A stretch of 64,000 bases of DNA from Vreelandella sp031769195 (GTDB lineage: Bacteria > Pseudomonadota > Gammaproteobacteria > Pseudomonadales > Halomonadaceae): NCBI RefSeq assembly GCF_031769195.1, contig NZ_JAVHNP010000001.1, forward strand, positions 620,001 to 684,000, in the 5' to 3' direction. Made by a program: the position numbers and the translations under genes. The notes under the pieces were generated by a model that had not been told where the DNA came from, did no database searches, and was given only the letters and a program-made list of their open reading frames with translations. Shown here piece by piece: positions 1-8,415 of the stretch (position 1 is its first letter; every line of letters starts with the position of its first letter).

Positions 1-1222
1 GCACTTCGCCGGTTTGCGTATCCACGGCCAGCATTTGGCCGGGGCCCACGCGGCCTTTGGCCACTACGTCTTCTGGCTTATAACCATAGGTGCCGATTTC
101 AGAGGCCAGCGTGATGTAACCGTTCTTGGTGATCACCCAGCGGGCCGGGCGCAGGCCGTTACGGTCCAGCATACATACCGCTTGGCGACCGTCGGTCATG
201 ACCACACCTGCAGGGCCGTCCCACGGCTCCATGTGCATGGAGTTGTACTCGTAGAACGCGCGCAGCTCGGCGTCCATGGTCTCCACGTTTTGCCAAGCAG
301 GCGGCACCATCATGCGCACGGCGCGGTGCAGTTCCATACCGCCTGTCAGCAGTACTTCCAGCATATTGTCCATACTGGAGGAGTCAGAACCGGTGGTATT
401 GACGATTTCGTCGAGCTTAGCGATATCCGGCAAACGCTCGTTAACGAAGTTCGCTTTACGCGAGTTCGCCCAGCCACGGTTAGCTTCAATGGTGTTGATT
501 TCACCGTTATGCGCCAGCAGGCGGAACGGCTGCGCCAACGGCCAGCGGGGGGCGGTGTTGGTCGAGAAGCGCTGGTGGAAGACGCAAATGGCGGTTTCCA
601 GGCGCGGGTCGTTCAGGTCTTTGTAAAATGCCGGCAGATCTTCCGGCATTACCAAGCCTTTATAGGACAACACCTCGGTGGAGAGCGAGGCCACATAAAA
701 GTCTTCGTCGCTGCGCAGCGCCTGCTCGGCATAGCGGCGACCCATGAAGAGGTCGACATCGAAGTTTTCGCTGCTGCCCGGAGCAACAAATATCTGTTCA
801 ATACGGGGCAGACAATCCAACGCCATAGGGCCACAGACGCTTGAGTCGGTGGGCACGACACGCCAGCCAAGCACATCAAGGCCACGTGCGCTCAGCTCGC
901 GGGCCAGAGTGTCTTTGGCGGCACTGGCGCGGGCGTCATCGTTGGGTAGGAAAATTGACCCAACGGCAAATTGCTCACCCAGCTCCACATCAAGCGCTTC
1001 TTTAGCAGCGGCACGCATGAACTGCGCGGGCATTTTCAGCAGCAGACCGCAACCGTCGCCAGTTTTGCCATCTGCCGCGATACCACCGCGGTGAGTCATG
1101 CAGGTAAGTGATTCAATAGCCGTTTTCAGCAAGTCGTGGCTGGCCTGCCCTTCCATATGGGCAATAAGACCGAAGCCACAGTTATCGCGAAACTCGCCTG
1201 GCTGGTGAAGACCTCTATTCAT
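1..1222 (-). CDS. gltB: Glutamate synthase large subunit, N-terminal part (cut by window edge)
   Basis: Large (alpha) subunit of NADPH-dependent glutamate synthase, which moves the amide nitrogen of glutamine to 2-oxoglutarate. About 407 codons of the roughly 1,480 usual for the family are present; the rest lies before base 1. The protein starts MNRGLHQPGEFRDNCGFGLIAH. Cys15 is the expected N-terminal nucleophile of the class II glutamine amidotransferase domain, exposed after removal of a short propeptide. Further family hallmarks are the THRGG segment and the RFSTNT segment. The ATG at 1220-1222 is chosen because it gives the short propeptide usual in pseudomonad-type GltB. The gene lies downstream of aroB on the same strand with a terminator and about 445 bp between, so it probably has its own promoter. 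Identity is certain from sequence pattern; only the length is unknown. Confidence 0.96.
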   Translation of the reverse strand, partial: MNRGLHQPGEFRDNCGFGLIAHMEGQASHDLLKTAIESLTCMTHRGGIAADGKTGDGCGLLLKMPAQFMRAAAKEALDVELGEQFAVGSIFLPNDDARASAAKDTLARELSARGLDVLGWRVVPTDSSVCGPMALDCLPRIEQIFVAPGSSENFDVDLFMGRRYAEQALRSDEDFYVASLSTEVLSYKGLVMPEDLPAFYKDLNDPRLETAICVFHQRFSTNTAPRWPLAQPFRLLAHNGEINTIEANRGWANSRKANFVNERLPDIAKLDEIVNTTGSDSSSMDNMLEVLLTGGMELHRAVRMMVPPAWQNVETMDAELRAFYEYNSMHMEPWDGPAGVVMTDGRQAVCMLDRNGLRPARWVITKNGYITLASEIGTYGYKPEDVVAKGRVGPGQMLAVDTQTGEV

Positions 1223-1514
1223 GGGCGTGCCTCTAGTCAGCGTATTTTGTTAGCAGCGTTTTTATGGTATTGTCACGGGTTTTTCTTTTTTTATGGGTCT
1301 TGTTACCCGCCCAAAATAGGGTGTTTTCCGCATTCGCTGCTGCAAGAAAATGGTCGCTCAGCATAGCGATTTGGCACCGCGTAGCGCAATCATCCGGCGC
1401 GCGCCAATCACCAAAAACCCTTGGCAAATCCCGTGCTTGCACTACCGTTCAATAAAAAAAGGGTTACACTTCAATAGCTTGCATACATAAAAAACGATTT
1501 TTTAACCACTAAAT

Positions 1515-1544
1515 TGCATAATTAGACTTTAGTCTAATTATGCA
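1515..1544. promoter_or_regulatory. 30-bp perfect palindrome upstream of gltB
   Basis: The left arm TGCATAATTAGACT (1515-1528) is repeated exactly as its reverse complement at 1531-1544, with only TT between. It lies about 290 bp upstream of the gltB start. A 14-bp perfect AT-rich dyad without a following T-run fits an operator for a dimeric regulator better than a terminator. The regulator is not identifiable from sequence. Confidence 0.5.
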
Positions 1545-1619
1545 GCAAAAACCCATGCCGATAGCGCATAAGGCATACGGATTCCATCACTCGACCTCTG
1601 AAGCAAGGGGTTAAGCGCA

Positions 1620-1646
1620 TAAAAAACCCGCCGGTAAAAGGCGGGT
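1620..1646 (-). terminator. Rho-independent terminator after aroB
   Basis: On the minus strand ACCCGCC, a 7-nt loop and GGCGGGT are followed by a run of six T. It sits about 20 bp past the aroB stop and would end the pil-aroKB transcript before gltB. Confidence 0.85.
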
Positions 1647-1667
1647 GATTCACTCTCAGGCGATGCC

Positions 1668-2771
1668 TTACCCTCGCGGATAGCTGTCAAGCAACTGTCG
1701 CAACGTTTCTGTTGGCGTTGCATCGCTCACACAGGCATCCCCCAGGTCGTTAAGCAGCACAAGGCGCAGGCGCGCATCAACGTTCTTTTTATCCAAACGC
1801 ATACGCACCAGGAAGTCATCGCTCGACATACCCGTGGGGGCAACCAGCGGCAGGCCTGCGCTTTCAATCACCGTTTTCGTGCGCTCAAGCGCATCCATGC
1901 TGATCCAGCCCAACTGGTGCGAGAGGGTGGCGGCCATTGCCATACCCGCCCCCACCGCTTCACCATGCAGCCAGTTACCATACCCTTGGTGTGCTTCAAT
2001 CGCATGGCCAAAGGTATGGCCCAGGTTTAGCAATGCCCGGACGCCCTGTTCGGTTTCATCTTCCGCCACAATATCGGCTTTGATCTGACAACTTCTGGCA
2101 ATTGCTTCTGCAATGACAGCCGGCTCAACGCGGCGTAGGGCGTTCATATTCTGCTCTAGCCATGTCAGGAAAGCGGCATCACGGATAAAGCCATACTTCA
2201 CGACTTCCGCTAGCCCAGCCGACAGCTCACGGGCAGGCAGCGTGGTCAGCGTGGCAATATCGACTACCACCGCCTTCGGCTGCCAAAACGCGCCAATCAT
2301 GTTCTTACCTAAGGGATGGTTCACGCCGGTTTTGCCGCCTACCGAGGAGTCCACTTGTGACAGCAGCGTCGTAGGCACTTGAATAAACGCCACGCCGCGC
2401 TGATAGGACGCCGCCGCGTATCCCACCATATCGCCAATCACGCCCCCACCCAGGGCAATCAGGGTACAGCGTCGGTTGAAGCCTGCTTCCAACAATGCAT
2501 CCCAAATACGCCCTACGTGCTCAATGGTTTTGTACTGCTCACCATCGGGCAGCACCACGGTGCGCACATCTAAATGTTCGGGAAGGCTCGCCGTCAGCGC
2601 TTCTAGATAGTGGGGCGCCACGGCTTCGTTGGTCACAATCATGACCTGGCTACCCGCTAGGTAGGGTACAAAGCTGTCCGAGCGATTGAGTAGCCCCACG
2701 CCAATATGGATGGGGTAGCTACGCTCACCCAGCTCGACGGTTAATGTACGCTCGTAGGCTTGCTCGGTCAT
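1668..2771 (-). CDS. aroB: 3-dehydroquinate synthase
   Basis: Second step of the shikimate pathway: NAD- and metal-dependent cyclisation of DAHP to 3-dehydroquinate in the cytoplasm. At 367 aa it has the normal family length. Visible family features are the NAD-binding segment GGGVIGDMVGYAAA, the VPTTLLSQVDSSVGGKTGVN block, and the metal-ligand region NLGHTFGHAIE followed by HGEAV. The start overlaps the aroK stop by 4 nt (ATGA), so the two are probably translationally coupled. It is the last gene of the pilMNOPQ-aroKB block and is followed by a clear terminator. Confidence 0.97.
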   Translation of the reverse strand: MTEQAYERTLTVELGERSYPIHIGVGLLNRSDSFVPYLAGSQVMIVTNEAVAPHYLEALTASLPEHLDVRTVVLPDGEQYKTIEHVGRIWDALLEAGFNRRCTLIALGGGVIGDMVGYAAASYQRGVAFIQVPTTLLSQVDSSVGGKTGVNHPLGKNMIGAFWQPKAVVVDIATLTTLPARELSAGLAEVVKYGFIRDAAFLTWLEQNMNALRRVEPAVIAEAIARSCQIKADIVAEDETEQGVRALLNLGHTFGHAIEAHQGYGNWLHGEAVGAGMAMAATLSHQLGWISMDALERTKTVIESAGLPLVAPTGMSSDDFLVRMRLDKKNVDARLRLVLLNDLGDACVSDATPTETLRQLLDSYPRG

Positions 2772-3334
2772 TGGGATACCTTATTGTGAGGGGCGCTGAC
2801 GACTTCTAACGGATCAACCAACCGGTATACGCGCCTTAGAATTTCATTCACCACGGCGCGGGGGCTGCGTCGATCCGTTCGTACCGTAATATCCGACGTC
2901 GCGCGGTAAAGCGGGTCGCGGGCGGCAAACATATCGTTGAGTACCTGCTCACGGTTAGCACACTGCAACAGCGGACGATTACGATCTTTGGCCGTACGCT
3001 TTAGCTGCTGTTCGACGGTGGTCATGAGGTACACCACCGTACCGCGTTCCCGCAGCGCCCGGCGGTTCTCTTCTCGCAATACGGCACCACCGCCGGTGGC
3101 CACCACCACATCAGGGAGTTGAGTCAGCTCGTCAATCATCTGAACTTCTCGCTGACGAAACCCTGGCTCGCCTTCGACGTCGAAAATCCAGGGAATATCG
3201 GCACCGCAGCGATCCTGTATGGCGTGGTCGCTGTCGTAAAACGGGCGCGATAGCTCCCCCGCCAGCAGGCGGCCTATCGTGCTCTTACCAGCCCCCATGG
3301 GGCCTATTAAAAAAAGATTGGGTAAATCCTGCAT
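2768..3334 (-). CDS. aroK: Shikimate kinase
   Basis: Phosphorylates shikimate to shikimate-3-phosphate with ATP. The protein has 188 aa. The P-loop GPMGAGKST lies at residues 11-19, the shikimate-binding DxD-like region (FYDSDHAI) follows, and the GGGAV and RxRPLL lid segments (RNRPLL) are present. Its ATG overlaps the pilQ stop by one base (TGATG) and its stop overlaps the aroB start by four bases, so pilQ, aroK and aroB form one transcript. This order is the classic gammaproteobacterial arrangement. Confidence 0.97.
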   Translation of the reverse strand: MQDLPNLFLIGPMGAGKSTIGRLLAGELSRPFYDSDHAIQDRCGADIPWIFDVEGEPGFRQREVQMIDELTQLPDVVVATGGGAVLREENRRALRERGTVVYLMTTVEQQLKRTAKDRNRPLLQCANREQVLNDMFAARDPLYRATSDITVRTDRRSPRAVVNEILRRVYRLVDPLEVVSAPHNKVSQ

Positions 3335-5391
3335 CAGCGAACCGCCAAACCGTCATCAAGTAGTCGTGGAGTAATAAAGACCAGTAACTCTACCTTTTCA
3401 TTGCTCTCTTCGGTATAGCGAAACAGTCGACCCAACACGGGCAGGTCGCCAAGTAGCGGCGTTTTCGCCATTTGGCTGAGCTGCTCTGTGGTTAAAATAC
3501 CGCCCAACACCACCGTCTGGCCATTATCCACCAGCACTTGGGTTTCAATTTGGTTGGTATCAATGGGCGGCTCACCACCAAACTCACTCTCCCGGAAGCT
3601 GTCGTTTTTGATCACCAAATCCATAATGATGCGGTTATCCGGAGTGATTTGCGGTGTTACTTCCAGCGACAGCTCAGCCTCTTTAAATTCGGTATCGGGG
3701 TTGCCCTGGGCATCGACACTCTGGAACGCCCGCTCTTCGCCCTGGCGAATAGTGGCAGTGCGTTGGTTGGCCGTAATCACGCGGGGCTGGGAGATCGTCT
3801 GGCTCTTACCTTCACTCTCTAGCGCGCGCAGCTCTAGGTCGAGCAGAATATCCCCTGACAGATAGCCGAAACTAAAGCCGGTATTGGCCGCTGCCGTAGA
3901 GCCTAGGTCTACCGCTAGGCCGCCCTGGGCACGGTTAATGCTGCCAGGATTGATATTACGGCGCGAAAACGTGCCATCGTCATTTTCTAGAAAACCGCGG
4001 GTGCTGGAAACGCCCCAGTTCACGCCCAGCTCCCGGGAAGCGGTATCCCGTGCGATCACAATACGCGCTTCGATTTGAACCTGGCGCACTGCCACATCCA
4101 AACGGTCGAGGGTGCGCACGATATCGCGCACTTGATCGGCGGTATCTTGGATCAACAGCGTATTGGTGCGCTGATCCACGCTGACACGGCCGCGCTCAGT
4201 CAGCAGGCCAAAGCCTTCCGCACCACGAAGCAGCTGGGCCAGATCTTCGGCCCGGGCGTATTTGACTTCAATAAATTCCGTCACCAGCGGGGCTAACGTC
4301 TGCTGCTGATTGCGCGCTTCGATTTCCTGACGCTCAATATCGGCAAGTTCACCCGCCGGAGCGACCACAATCACGTTGCCCTGCTCACGGCTGGAAAGCC
4401 CTTGGCTTTGCAAAATCAGCGCCAGCGCTTGATCCCACGGCACATCGTTGAGGTTCAGCGTCACCCTGCCGGTCACGCTGTCACTTGCCACAAGATTGAG
4501 TCCGGTAAACTCCGCTAACGTCGCGAGCACGGCACGCACCTCAATATCTTGGAAATTGAGGCTCAGACGATCTCCCGTAAAACTTTCCCCCTGCTGCTCA
4601 CGCTCTTGCTGAGTAGCTTGGCTGACCGGCTGCACTTCCACGGTAAGCGTTCGACCGCTTTGCGATGAAATCATCGCGTAAGGACCGTTGGTTTGCAGCT
4701 CTAGCAGCGTGGCGCGCTGACCAGAGCGCGGAGTAACACGGGTAATGGGGGTGGCGAAGTCGGTTACATCGTAAATTTGATTGAGCGAATCAGAAATATC
4801 CACATCGCGAAGCTCGGCGACCACTACGCCATTACTGCCTTCGCGTACCTGCGTCACGATACCTTCGCGGTCAAACGTCACTAATAGCCGCCCGGCGCCA
4901 TCAACGCCCCGGCGGAAATCAATATTGGTTACCTGGGGGCCTTCAGCGGTTTCCAGCCCACTGCTGGTAGCTACTGGCGTGGAGGGACTCACCGCCACTG
5001 CGCCTGCGGCAGCAGGCGACGGGCTGAGCGTGATAAGCAGTTGATCCCCCTCTACCCGCGAGGTGTAATTGAGGGGTTGGCTTAGGTCTACCACCAAGCG
5101 CGTGCGCCCATTGCCTTCCAGCGCGGTAACACGTTCAACGCCTGCGCTATCCACGTTAATACGACGCTGCGGCAAACCGCTTTGCGTACCTGCCAAATCA
5201 AGCGCTAATCGCGGCGGGGAGTCCAAACGATACCCCTGCAACTCGGCAACACCGCCGCTAAATTGCAGCACTAACTCCACCTCGCCACCGCCGGTTTGGC
5301 GCACATCCAGGTCGGTTAGCACAGACCCCATCGCAAAGGTAGGCATCAGGGCTAACAGTGACAGCGTAATTCGACGAAGCGTGATGGCCAT
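3334..5391 (-). CDS. pilQ: Type IV pilus secretin PilQ
   Basis: Outer-membrane secretin through which the type IV pilus is extruded and retracted. At 685 aa it has a Sec signal peptide (about residues 1-22), AMIN-type N-terminal repeats (about 25-250), secretin N0/N1 domains (about 270-430, including LNLNDVPWDQALALIL) and a C-terminal secretin channel (about 440-680) containing the conserved QVEARIV-like segment (QIEARIVI) and the closing VPLLGDLP-like motif (TPLLGDLPVLGRLFR). It follows pilP after 46 bp and overlaps aroK. No lesion is seen. Confidence 0.96.
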   Translation of the reverse strand: MAITLRRITLSLLALMPTFAMGSVLTDLDVRQTGGGEVELVLQFSGGVAELQGYRLDSPPRLALDLAGTQSGLPQRRINVDSAGVERVTALEGNGRTRLVVDLSQPLNYTSRVEGDQLLITLSPSPAAAGAVAVSPSTPVATSSGLETAEGPQVTNIDFRRGVDGAGRLLVTFDREGIVTQVREGSNGVVVAELRDVDISDSLNQIYDVTDFATPITRVTPRSGQRATLLELQTNGPYAMISSQSGRTLTVEVQPVSQATQQEREQQGESFTGDRLSLNFQDIEVRAVLATLAEFTGLNLVASDSVTGRVTLNLNDVPWDQALALILQSQGLSSREQGNVIVVAPAGELADIERQEIEARNQQQTLAPLVTEFIEVKYARAEDLAQLLRGAEGFGLLTERGRVSVDQRTNTLLIQDTADQVRDIVRTLDRLDVAVRQVQIEARIVIARDTASRELGVNWGVSSTRGFLENDDGTFSRRNINPGSINRAQGGLAVDLGSTAAANTGFSFGYLSGDILLDLELRALESEGKSQTISQPRVITANQRTATIRQGEERAFQSVDAQGNPDTEFKEAELSLEVTPQITPDNRIIMDLVIKNDSFRESEFGGEPPIDTNQIETQVLVDNGQTVVLGGILTTEQLSQMAKTPLLGDLPVLGRLFRYTEESNEKVELLVFITPRLLDDGLAVR

Positions 5392-5438
5392 AAAGTGTTA
5401 TCCGGTAACAAATAAATATAAGTGTGATCAGGGGGGCG

Positions 5439-5954
5439 CTACTCACTCAGCGTGAGGGATGTTTGGCGCTCCTGCCACCCCGCCTGCTGATGTAAAACGC
5501 GTTCTGTTATTTGCACTGCCTGCGGGCTAATCGCTGTCACCAAGCCATAATCGGTGCCTAGGTAATTGCCTTCACGAACACTGGTGACACTGCCATCCGG
5601 TGCACTGATTAAGGCGACTTGCTTTCCCCCCATGCGCAGAGTGCCCACTAAGCGCAGCGTCTGCAGCTGAAATTGCTCTAGGGGCTCCGCTTCCCGCTGC
5701 TGGTCGGGCGCGAGTGCGCTTTCAAATGCTTCTACCGCGCTTGCACGTACGCTTTCAGGGGCCAGAAAGGGGCTGCGTGAGTCACTATAGCGGTAATCCA
5801 CCGGCTGATACTCAGGAATCGACGGAATAATCACCGGCGGCTGTCCCACTGGCGTGCGCCGAATCTCTTCCATCACCGTATCTAACTGGCTCAGGTTGGC
5901 ATCACCACAGCCCGCTAAGAGCATCACTATACTCATGCTGAATAAACGCTTCAT
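5439..5954 (-). CDS. pilP: Type IV pilus inner-membrane lipoprotein PilP
   Basis: PilP links the PilM/N/O inner-membrane complex to the PilQ secretin. The 171-aa protein begins with a lipoprotein signal ending in LAGC (Cys16), followed by a proline-rich linker. The C-terminal beta-domain includes LVGTLRMGGKQVALI, the region that contacts PilQ in known systems. Its ATG overlaps the pilO stop by 4 nt, and pilQ follows after 46 bp. Confidence 0.94.
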   Translation of the reverse strand: MKRLFSMSIVMLLAGCGDANLSQLDTVMEEIRRTPVGQPPVIIPSIPEYQPVDYRYSDSRSPFLAPESVRASAVEAFESALAPDQQREAEPLEQFQLQTLRLVGTLRMGGKQVALISAPDGSVTSVREGNYLGTDYGLVTAISPQAVQITERVLHQQAGWQERQTSLTLSE

Positions 5955-6598
5955 GGGGCAGGCACCTCCCCTTCTGCTTCTTCTATATAGCTGTAGGTGC
6001 GCGCCACCAGCGACATCCGCAGCGAATCACCACTCTGCTCGGCGGGAGCGAGTGCTAAATCGTGCTGGGTGACAATACGCGCTAGCTGGCTAATGTCGGC
6101 AACAAACTGGGCCAGCTCGTGATAACCGCCGCGCACCTGAATATCCAACGGGTGCTCAACATAGTGGGTGTTTTGCACGGTTGGCCGCAGCCGGATTGTT
6201 TCAATACTTAGCTGATTGTTAACGGCTGCATCGCTGATGCTATCCAGCAGTGAGGGAATCTCAGCACTGGTGGGCAGCATGGCGCGCATCGTCGCCATTT
6301 GCTCCTCAAGGGCGGTGAGTTGGTCGCGCACCTCGGGCAAAAACGCCGCTTCAGACACTTTGCTACGATACTCGCTCAGCAGGCGCATTTCTTGACGTTG
6401 CGCGGCCTCTAGCTCGGTGCGTTTTTCTCCTACCAGCCACCAGCTTAATGCGCCAAGCGCCACGCAGAACGCCAACGCGCCGCAGAGCGCCTTCAGTAGC
6501 GTCGGCCACTCTCCGGCTTCTTTAACATCCAGCGCCTGCCAATCAAGTGTTTGCAGCCGCTGCCACTCTTCACGCCAACGCTGTTTCCCCCAGATCAT
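5951..6598 (-). CDS. pilO: Type IV pilus alignment protein PilO
   Basis: Inner-membrane alignment subunit that heterodimerises with PilN. The 215-aa protein has a short cytoplasmic N-terminus, one membrane segment (about residues 35-55), a coiled-coil stretch (about 60-105) and a periplasmic ferredoxin-like domain, including the GGYHELAQFVADIS segment typical of PilO. It overlaps both pilN and pilP by 4 nt, consistent with stoichiometric coupled translation. Confidence 0.94.
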   Translation of the reverse strand: MIWGKQRWREEWQRLQTLDWQALDVKEAGEWPTLLKALCGALAFCVALGALSWWLVGEKRTELEAAQRQEMRLLSEYRSKVSEAAFLPEVRDQLTALEEQMATMRAMLPTSAEIPSLLDSISDAAVNNQLSIETIRLRPTVQNTHYVEHPLDIQVRGGYHELAQFVADISQLARIVTQHDLALAPAEQSGDSLRMSLVARTYSYIEEAEGEVPAP

Positions 6599-7164
6599 GG
6601 CGCCTCCTCACGTTCACTCTCTTCCAGTACCGAGGATTGCACCACTTCAAACTGGAAAACGCGGCTATTACCATCCTGACCGCTGGCCACTTCCGATAAC
6701 AGCGGCACGCCTAGCCCCGGCATATTCGCAATTTGGCGCAGCTGGTCAGATACTTGGCGCTCGCTGCCCGCCATAGCGGAGAAGCTTACCTGCTCACCAC
6801 TGCGGGTTAACCGCTGATACACCACGCCATCGACGACGCTGGCCGCAATGTCATTAAAGAGCTGAACGGTGCTCACGCGCTCAGCCTGAAGCGTTTGGAA
6901 AAGCGTTAGCTGCTCACCTAAGCGTGTTGCGGTTTGCTGATAGCGCTGTACATCGGCAATTTCATTATTTAAGCGCTCGATATTTTGGGTAATGTAGGCG
7001 TTGCGCTGCTGCTGTGCCAATAGCTGCTGCTGATAAAGCTGTGAGACACCTAAGCCAAGCGCAATGCCTGCCAAGAGCATTAGCCCGACCACTCCATAAA
7101 AACGCCGTGTGCGCTTTTCGCGGCGCGCCTCACGCCAGGGCAGCAGGTTGATATTGATGCTCAT
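6595..7164 (-). CDS. pilN: Type IV pilus assembly protein PilN
   Basis: The 189-aa inner-membrane partner of PilM and PilO. The N-terminal MSININLLPWRE carries the conserved INLLPWR peptide that docks into PilM. One membrane helix follows (about residues 22-45), then a coiled coil (about 50-100) and a periplasmic domain. Translation is coupled to pilM upstream and pilO downstream through 4-nt overlaps. Confidence 0.95.
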   Translation of the reverse strand: MSININLLPWREARREKRTRRFYGVVGLMLLAGIALGLGVSQLYQQQLLAQQQRNAYITQNIERLNNEIADVQRYQQTATRLGEQLTLFQTLQAERVSTVQLFNDIAASVVDGVVYQRLTRSGEQVSFSAMAGSERQVSDQLRQIANMPGLGVPLLSEVASGQDGNSRVFQFEVVQSSVLEESEREEAP

Positions 7165-8222
7165 AGCCCAACCCTCATGGCTAAACCGCCGGCGGTGAGC
7201 ATGGCGGGGGCGTCGTTAGTCAACGCCTCCATATTGAGGCGTTTATTAACGCGCATGCGCTGGAAGGGGTTGGCGATAGTCACTGACATTCCACTATCGT
7301 CGGCAATGCGTTCAGCCAAGCCAGGAATCACGCTAGAGCCACCCGCGAGCACAATATGCTGAACCTCATGCTGCCGCCCAGCGGTGTAGTAGAGCTGCAG
7401 GGAGCGCCCTACCTGCTGCACCACGGTTTCTAAAAACGGGTTAAGCACTTTGGCATGATAATCCTCCGGCAGACCGCCACGCTTTTTGGCAAAACCGGCC
7501 TCTTCGTTACTCATGGCGTAGTGATCACGAATCGCATCGGTAAGCTGGCGCCCACCAAAGACCGTGTCGCGGCTATACACAATATGGCCGCCGCGCACTA
7601 CGTGAAAGGCATTCATATTGGCGCCAATGTCCACCAGCCCCACGCAGGCGTTGGGGTCATTATCGACCTTTAACTGGCGGCGCAGCTCTGCCAGAGAGCG
7701 CTCCATGGCAAAGGTTTCAACATCTACTGCAGCGGGCTCAAGCCCTGCGCGCTCCAGAGTTTCGGTGAGTTGAGAGACATCTTGCTGGCGGCACGCTACT
7801 AAAATAACCTGCTGCTGCTCTTCATCAAACGGCGCAGGCCCCAGACAGTGGAAGTCAAAGGCCACTTCGCTGAACGGAAATGGAATATGCCGGTCTGATT
7901 CGGCGATAATGCGCTCCTCAATTTCATCTTCACTTAACGAGATGGGAAATTGGAGCGTTTTAGTAATGGCGGCACTGGCAGGCACCGCCACGGAAGCCTT
8001 CCGCGTGGAAGGTTTGGCATGTTCGACGGCACGGCTAAGCACGTTGGCCACGTCGTTAATGTCACGAATACGCCGTTCCACTACCGCACCTTCGCGCAGT
8101 GGACGTACGGCATAGCTCTCTACTTGGTAGTTGTCGTTACACCGTTTAAGTTCAAGTAGCTTGACGGTAGCCGAGGTAATATCGACACCAATCAACCCTT
8201 TACTGGGTTTTAGTAAGCGCAT
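7161..8222 (-). CDS. pilM: Type IV pilus actin-like ATPase PilM
   Basis: Cytoplasmic actin/FtsA-like protein that binds the PilN N-terminus and connects the alignment complex to the motor. The start at 8222 (MRLLKPSKGLIGVDI) is preferred over an in-frame start 72 bp upstream because it puts the first actin-type phosphate loop (GVDITSATVKLLEL) at the usual place; the product is then 353 aa. The second phosphate-binding motif (VGLVDIGANMNAFHV) and the adenosine motif (VLAGGSSVIPGLAE) are both visible. It is the first gene of the pil operon and is divergent from mrcA. Confidence 0.94.
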   Translation of the reverse strand: MRLLKPSKGLIGVDITSATVKLLELKRCNDNYQVESYAVRPLREGAVVERRIRDINDVANVLSRAVEHAKPSTRKASVAVPASAAITKTLQFPISLSEDEIEERIIAESDRHIPFPFSEVAFDFHCLGPAPFDEEQQQVILVACRQQDVSQLTETLERAGLEPAAVDVETFAMERSLAELRRQLKVDNDPNACVGLVDIGANMNAFHVVRGGHIVYSRDTVFGGRQLTDAIRDHYAMSNEEAGFAKKRGGLPEDYHAKVLNPFLETVVQQVGRSLQLYYTAGRQHEVQHIVLAGGSSVIPGLAERIADDSGMSVTIANPFQRMRVNKRLNMEALTNDAPAMLTAGGLAMRVGL

Positions 8223-8415
8223 GTTGAGTTCGGCTCCGCCTGCCTGTCGTGCGAGTTTCGAGGTTACATGATTTTTAGTTAAGGCACACGCCAATGCCTC
8301 TACGCCATATCAACACTGGTGGCCGCTGCCTCCCCTTCCTATAATGGCAGCCAATTGCGCGCTATGGCGGTTACACCACCATACCTACTCTTCTTTTCAC
8401 GGGTGCCCACTGTTC

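Larger units (their letters stand above)
1223..1667. other. Intergenic region between aroB and gltB
   Basis: About 445 bp without a convincing gene. It holds the aroB terminator at its right end, an AT-rich 30-bp perfect dyad around 1515-1544, and presumably the gltB promoter. Short reading frames here have no recognisable protein character. The stretch from about 1440 to 1545 is clearly more AT-rich than its surroundings, as expected for a regulatory region. Confidence 0.6.
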
